Positions 5,589 through 9,537 of a DNA stretch of 9,537 bases are shown one piece after another. This DNA is from Comamonadaceae bacterium CG_4_10_14_3_um_filter_60_75. Its GTDB lineage: Bacteria > Pseudomonadota > Gammaproteobacteria > Burkholderiales > Burkholderiaceae_C. Numbering within the stretch: position 1 is the stretch's first letter; every line of letters begins with the position of its first letter. The DNA lies in contig PFKL01000207.1 in NCBI GenBank assembly GCA_002784245.1, positions 1-9,537 on the forward strand, written 5' to 3'. The position numbers and the translations under genes are program-made. The notes below the pieces were generated by a model that worked only from the letters and a program-made list of their open reading frames with translations, was not told the origin of the DNA and did no database searches.

Positions 5589-7603
5589 AAAAAGACCAGC
5601 AGCGTGACAAATGAAAATTTCAGATAGGTGTGGATATTGCCCGTCTGGATGAACCCGATGCGGTTGGCCGCCGCCAGCACCAGCCGACCAATCGGTTGGT
5701 AGCACCAGCGCCAGGACCAATCGTGCGCGTGCATGCTGTAGTGCAAGCTGGTCACGCGCGGCAGGGGACCAGGTGTGGCGACGGTGTCAATGTGTTCCTC
5801 AATTTGCCAGACGCCCCGAAACACGCGCCGGATTGGCTGGCTGAAGGCGCTGGAGGTGTACTGCATGCGCGGCGTCAGGCCGCCAAAGCCGCAGTCCCAG
5901 GGGTCGCTGCGCCGCACCGGGGCACTGCCACGCTTGAGGAACAGGTAGCCTGCGCCAAACACGATGGCCAAGGCCAGCACGACAAACGGCGCTGAATACG
6001 ATGCCACCTGGGCCGACACCGGCGTCAGCCACAACCAGCCCTGGGCGCTGGCCGAGGGTAGCGCGTCGTGCACCAGCAGTTGCGTGATCGGTGCCATCAG
6101 TTCAATGACTGTGCTGGGCAAGACACCGAGCAAGAGGCACAGACCGGCCAGCAAGCCCATGCCCGCGAGCATGCCCCAGGGTGCCTCGCGCGCCATGGCG
6201 GCACGGTGGCTGCGTGCTTTGCCCAAAAAAGCCATGCCAAACGCTTTCACGAAGCACGCCGCGGCCAGCGCACCCGTCAGCGCCAGCAGTGCAGCCGCAA
6301 ACGGCACAGTTGAGCGCAGCACGCTGTTTTCCAGTGCTGGTGACTGCAGCGCAGTTTGAAAGGTCAGCCACTCGGAGACAAAGCCATTGAAAGGCGGCAG
6401 CGCCGAGATGGCAACACAACCCACCAGGAATAAGAAGGCGGTGACCGGCATGCGGTGGATCAGGCCGCCCATCTGGTCGAGGTCGTGCGCGTGCGTGCGG
6501 TACAGCACCGAGCCCGCGCCGAGGAACAGCAAGGCCTTGAACAGCGCGTGGTTGAGGGTGTGGTAAAGCGCCGCTACCAGGCCAAGCGTACCCAGCAGTT
6601 GGTGCCCGGTGCCCAGAAAAATCATCGACATGCCCAAGCCCATCAGGATGATGCCGATGTTCTCGATCGAGTGGTAGGCCAGCAAGCGTTTCAGATCGTG
6701 TTGCATCAGCGCGTAGAGCACGCCCAGCACGGATGAGGCGGTACCGATGATCAGCACCGCCATACCCCATTCCCAATGCACGTTGCCGATCAAATCATAA
6801 GTGACGCGGATGATGCCGTAGATGCCCATCTTGATCATGGCCCCGCTCATCAGTGCCGAAATGTGCGATGGCGCCACCGGGTGCGCTTCGGGCAACCAGA
6901 CGTGCAATGGCACCATGCCAGACTTGGTGCCAAAACCAATGAAGGTGCAGGCAAACGCGATGCTGGCCCACAGTGGCGACAACTGGGCTGCGCGCATCTG
7001 GTCAAAGGTCAGGCCATCACCAAACGCTGCCAGCACGCCAAACGACAGCAAGATCACCAGCGCACCCACGTGGGCCAGCAGCAGGTAAAGGAAAGCGGCG
7101 TTGCGGTTGGCGGCGTGCTGGTGTTGATAGACCACCAGAAAGTAGCCTGAGAGTGACATCAACTCCCAAAAGATCATGAACACCAGCGCGTCGTCGGCAA
7201 TCAGCAGCAGCTGCATGCCCAGCACAAAGAGCGCGGTAAAGATACCCAGCGGCGGCAGTGGTTGGGCACCAGGGCCACGGGCGAATTCACGCGTGTAACT
7301 GGGCCCGTAAAGCGACACGGCGATCACCAGCAAGCCCAGCAAAATCAGAAAAAAGCCCGACAACGGATCTAGCCGAAAGTGCCAAGCCAGCCAGGGCAGG
7401 CCGATCTGCAGCTCGGCAGTCACCACCCTGTTGCCCAGCAGCGCCCAGGCCCCTGCACCCAAACTGGCGGCACCTGAGAGACACAAAAAGAAGAATGCGC
7501 CGTAGTGCAGGTAATCTGGGTGGCGACGCACCGCCAGCATCGACACCAAGCCTGATAGCAGCGTGCACAAGGCACCGATTCCGGTTAGCGACAGCGCAGA
7601 CAT
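5573..7603 (-). CDS. hyfB: Hydrogenase-4-type antiporter-like membrane subunit HyfB
   Basis: This is a NuoL-family polytopic protein of 676 aa (E. coli HyfB about 672), first gene of the operon. From the ATG at 7601-7603 the conduction residues are Glu147 (FWELMSLSGYF), Lys227 (GTKSGMVPLHVWLPEAHP), Lys356 (NHALFKALLF) and Lys453 (CFVKAFGMAFLG). The C-terminal part is characteristic of HyfB/HycC: WDCGFGGLTPRMQYT, then AFSQPIRRVFRG, and GNIHTYLKFSFVTLL before the end. A longer reading frame reaches a GTG at 7636, but that codon has no ribosome site, whereas GGTGA lies 8 nt before the ATG at 7603, so the ATG is preferred. It overlaps hyfC by 16 bp. It is paralogous to the divergent plus-strand gene, sharing ASIAF, PLHxWLPEAHP, SALMSG, KRLLAY and SIENIG blocks. 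Confidence 0.92.
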   Translation of the reverse strand: MSALSLTGIGALCTLLSGLVSMLAVRRHPDYLHYGAFFFLCLSGAASLGAGAWALLGNRVVTAELQIGLPWLAWHFRLDPLSGFFLILLGLLVIAVSLYGPSYTREFARGPGAQPLPPLGIFTALFVLGMQLLLIADDALVFMIFWELMSLSGYFLVVYQHQHAANRNAAFLYLLLAHVGALVILLSFGVLAAFGDGLTFDQMRAAQLSPLWASIAFACTFIGFGTKSGMVPLHVWLPEAHPVAPSHISALMSGAMIKMGIYGIIRVTYDLIGNVHWEWGMAVLIIGTASSVLGVLYALMQHDLKRLLAYHSIENIGIILMGLGMSMIFLGTGHQLLGTLGLVAALYHTLNHALFKALLFLGAGSVLYRTHAHDLDQMGGLIHRMPVTAFLFLVGCVAISALPPFNGFVSEWLTFQTALQSPALENSVLRSTVPFAAALLALTGALAAACFVKAFGMAFLGKARSHRAAMAREAPWGMLAGMGLLAGLCLLLGVLPSTVIELMAPITQLLVHDALPSASAQGWLWLTPVSAQVASYSAPFVVLALAIVFGAGYLFLKRGSAPVRRSDPWDCGFGGLTPRMQYTSSAFSQPIRRVFRGVWQIEEHIDTVATPGPLPRVTSLHYSMHAHDWSWRWCYQPIGRLVLAAANRIGFIQTGNIHTYLKFSFVTLLVFLWIVS

Positions 7604-7894
7604 CGCAACGTTCACCGGGGCAGCTTTCGCAAGCACTGAGACACGCGCCAGCCCGGTGCATTACCGCAGTTGTCGCGCGAAACCAAATGTCGCGCGGCCG
7701 ACACGTACCTGAAAGGTGATTTAGTCTGGCGCATAGAGGGCAGTGTACGCACAGCGTCGTACCCTCACCATATTAGCAAATGTACGGAGACGCTTTGCTG
7801 ACAGCGCGCAGGTGCCCAATGAGGCAGGTCAGGGCCTGGATTTCTTGTCGCTGGTGTAACATCGCGCCCTCGCCTTTTCTGATAACTCCGCCCG
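7604..7894. promoter_or_regulatory. Divergent intergenic control region between two hyfB-type genes
   Basis: This 291-bp stretch contains no convincing gene and must hold the start signals for both divergent genes. For the minus-strand operon, TTGGTT (complement of 7681-7686), a 17-bp spacer and TAATGC (complement of 7658-7663) form a weak sigma-70-like promoter about 50 bp before hyfB. A 9-bp direct repeat TGTCGCGCG (7671-7679 and 7688-7696, 17 bp apart) overlaps it. Farther right, CGTAC occurs four times in alternating orientation (7704, 7745, 7758, 7782). No strong promoter is seen for the plus-strand gene. The region being regulatory is secure from its position; the individual elements are weak guesses. 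Confidence 0.55.
7671..7696. repeat. Direct repeat TGTCGCGCG x2, possible operator
   Basis: Two exact copies of TGTCGCGCG at 7671-7679 and 7688-7696 are separated by AAACCAAA. The start-to-start distance of 17 bp is a little over one and a half helical turns. The pair overlaps the spacer and -35 of the only sigma-70-like promoter candidate for the minus-strand operon. Such an arrangement would fit a repressor site, but no regulator is encoded in the window and chance cannot be excluded in GC-rich DNA. Confidence 0.35.
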
Positions 7895-9537
7895 ATGAAC
7901 AGCATGACACAACCCAGCACCTGGATCCATTTGGATTGGGTACTGGCAGTGGTGGCAGCGTGGTTGTTGATCGGCGTGGTGGGCATATTGGCGTTGCGCC
8001 GCTTCCGTTTCGTCGCTACGGTGTTGTTCCCCGTGGGTGCTGTTTTTTCCATTGTGTTGATGGCCACCGCCCTGAGTGCGGCGTTTTCCGGTGCGGAATT
8101 GGCGGTGCTGCCCTTGGGCCTGCCGCAACTGCCATTTCATTTGCGCCTGGACGCCTTGTCGGCTTTTTTCCTTTTGCTGATTGGCGGCGCATCGGCTGGC
8201 GTGTCGGCGTTTGCGGCCGGTTATTTTCGCCAAGGTGAAGGCACGCCACCGGGGCTGATGTGCCTGGAATACCACGTCTTTCTGGCCAGTCTGGTGTTGG
8301 TTGTGCTGGCCGACGACGCGTTTGTATTCATGGTGGCGTGGGAAACCATGGCGATGTCATCGTTCTTTTTGGTGATCGCCAACCACCGAATTCCCGAAAT
8401 CCGCAACGCTGGCTATCTCTACATCCTGGTGGCACACATCGGCGCGCTGGCCATTTTGTTGTGCTTTGGCGTATTGCAGGCCAATACGGGTGACTACACC
8501 TTTGCCAACATGCGCGCGCAGCAGTTGTCGCCGTTCTGGTCGTCGATAGCGTTTGTGCTGGCGGTGTTTGGCTTTGGCGCCAAGGCGGGTGTGCTGCCCT
8601 TGCACGCCTGGCTGCCGGAGGCGCACCCGGCCGCGCCTTCACCGGTGTCAGCATTGATGAGCGGCGTCATGCTGAAGATTGCGCTGTACGGTATTTTGCG
8701 GGTGTCGTTTGACTTGCTGCAAACGCACATCTGGTGGTGGGGTGTGTTGCTGATGGGTGTCGGCCTGGCCACGGCCTTGTTTGGCGTGGTTTTCTCTACC
8801 GTCCAGGTCGAGATGAAGCGCTTGCTGGCGTACTCATCGATTGAAAATATCGGCCTGATGTGCGCTGGCTTCGGCTTAGCGCTGTTGTTTCTGTCGTACG
8901 GCATGCATTCGCTGTCGGCGCTGGCGCTGACCGCCGCCGCGTACCACATGCTCAGCCACGCCTTCTTCAAGAGCCTGCTCTTTTGCAGCACCGGCGCTGT
9001 GATGCACGCCACCGGCGAGCGTAGCCTGGGCAAGCTTGGTGGCCTGATCCGCTACATGCCCTGGGTGGCCTGGCCGACGTTGATTGGCGTGCTGGCGTGT
9101 GCGGGTCTGCCGCCGTTTGGCGGCTTTGTCGCCGAATGGCTGTTGCTACAAAGTTTTCTGTTTACTACCGGGCTGCCCAGCTCGTTCCTGGACATGCTGG
9201 TACCCGTGATGGCGGCGCTGATCGCGCTGATTGCCGCGTTGTCGGGCTACACCATGGTCAAGTATTACGGAGTTGTGTTTTTGGGCCAGCCGCGCGAAGA
9301 AAAACTCAGCCATGCGCACGACGCCGGGTTGTGGGAGCGCCTGGGCATGGTCTGGCTGGGTCTGGGCTGCGTTGTGTTGGGTTTGTTCCCGAATCAGGTG
9401 ATCGCAGTGATTGACCCGCTGACGCAAATGTTGGTGCACGGCGGCCTGGCGCACACGGTCGCCGACAGCAGCTGGCTGTTGGTGCCGGTGAGTATTGAGC
9501 GGGCAAGTTACGCGCCATTTATCTTTTTGTTGGGTGT
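7895..9537 (+). CDS. hyfB: Second HyfB-type antiporter-like subunit, 3' end beyond window
   Basis: This frame is open from ATG 7895 to the window end (547 codons seen); an in-frame TAA at 7883-7885 closes it upstream. A second ATG at 7904 gives MTQPSTW and is an alternative start; neither has a clear Shine-Dalgarno. It is a NuoL/HyfB-family membrane protein with Glu150 (AWETMAMSSFFLV), Lys230 (GAKAGVLPLHAWLPEAHP), Lys359 (HAFFKSLLF) and Lys456 (GYTMVKYYGVVFLG), so the ion pathway looks intact. The similarity to the minus-strand HyfB is strong in the core (for example QLSPxWxSIAF, SALMSG, KRLLAY, SIENIG) but weak at the N-terminus, so this is an old paralogue and not a recent copy. The C-terminal HyfB extension lies outside the window. 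It may be a third antiporter-like subunit of the same complex or the first gene of another hyf-like cluster. Confidence 0.9.
   Translation, partial: MNSMTQPSTWIHLDWVLAVVAAWLLIGVVGILALRRFRFVATVLFPVGAVFSIVLMATALSAAFSGAELAVLPLGLPQLPFHLRLDALSAFFLLLIGGASAGVSAFAAGYFRQGEGTPPGLMCLEYHVFLASLVLVVLADDAFVFMVAWETMAMSSFFLVIANHRIPEIRNAGYLYILVAHIGALAILLCFGVLQANTGDYTFANMRAQQLSPFWSSIAFVLAVFGFGAKAGVLPLHAWLPEAHPAAPSPVSALMSGVMLKIALYGILRVSFDLLQTHIWWWGVLLMGVGLATALFGVVFSTVQVEMKRLLAYSSIENIGLMCAGFGLALLFLSYGMHSLSALALTAAAYHMLSHAFFKSLLFCSTGAVMHATGERSLGKLGGLIRYMPWVAWPTLIGVLACAGLPPFGGFVAEWLLLQSFLFTTGLPSSFLDMLVPVMAALIALIAALSGYTMVKYYGVVFLGQPREEKLSHAHDAGLWERLGMVWLGLGCVVLGLFPNQVIAVIDPLTQMLVHGGLAHTVADSSWLLVPVSIERASYAPFIFLLG

Noticed and set aside
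316..7603. Functional formate hydrogenlyase / hydrogenase-4
   Set aside because: The large subunit lacks all NiFe cysteines, and no formate dehydrogenase, ferredoxin subunit or maturation gene is present in the window.
316..7603. Respiratory complex I (nuo) operon
   Set aside because: Gene order B-C-E-F-G-I, a HyfE-type subunit and the HycE-like NuoC-NuoD fusion fit hydrogenase-4; NuoA, E, F, G, I and J are absent.
7604..7636. GTG start at 7636 for hyfB, adding 11 residues
   Set aside because: No ribosome site before the GTG, whereas GGTGA lies 8 nt before the ATG at 7603, and the family N-terminus begins near there.
7727..7741. Sigma-54-like element TGGCGC-N5-GGGC on the plus strand upstream of the second hyfB
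   Set aside because: The GG and GC spacing is right, but the -12 half is GGGC, not TTGC, and it lies about 150 bp from the start codon; too degenerate to call.
7765..8275. Minus-strand frames over the start of the second hyfB
   Set aside because: They lie opposite the well-supported plus-strand gene, with Gln/His/Arg-rich antisense composition.

Overview
The window is almost entirely one membrane-bound, complex I-like respiratory module related to hydrogenase-4 / formate hydrogenlyase. Sequence content points to a betaproteobacterium of the order Burkholderiales, probably Comamonadaceae-like. The grounds are GC-rich coding sequence, a DUF3460-type small protein, and an intergenic palindromic repeat of a style I remember from that family. 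The genus cannot be decided from the window.

Layout. Positions 1-60 hold a palindromic AT/GC-mixed intergenic repeat. A 68-aa DUF3460-like gene follows on the minus strand (61-267). Next, all on the minus strand and tightly packed or overlapping, comes a six-gene operon transcribed from about 7603 down to 316 in the order hyfB-hyfC-hyfE-hyfF-hyfG-hyfI. A 291-bp divergent intergenic region (7604-7894) separates it from a second, paralogous hyfB-type gene on the plus strand (7895 onward), which runs off the right edge.

How the genes work together. HyfI (NuoB-like) carries the four cysteines of an N2-type [4Fe-4S] cluster. HyfG (a NuoC-NuoD fusion) is the partner large subunit. HyfC (NuoH-like) anchors the soluble arm. 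HyfE carries a NuoK-like part, and HyfB and HyfF are NuoL/M/N-type antiporter-like subunits with the expected membrane Glu and Lys residues. The decisive observation is that HyfG has lost all four cysteines that bind the NiFe centre: RVCGIC-type L1 has become RVSGDS, and DPCxxC-type L2 has become NGSYSG. The protein also ends exactly where a real hydrogenase precursor would be cleaved. The complex therefore cannot be a NiFe hydrogenase. It belongs to the energy-converting hydrogenase-related (Ehr) type, with an unknown electron donor and acceptor. No NuoI/HyfH-like or HyfA-like ferredoxin subunit, no formate dehydrogenase and no maturation gene is encoded in the window.

The second, divergently transcribed HyfB paralogue would give three antiporter-like subunits if it joins the same complex, or it may start a second cluster beyond the window. 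The shared promoter region contains a 9-bp direct repeat and four CGTAC pentamers in alternating orientation that may be regulator sites.
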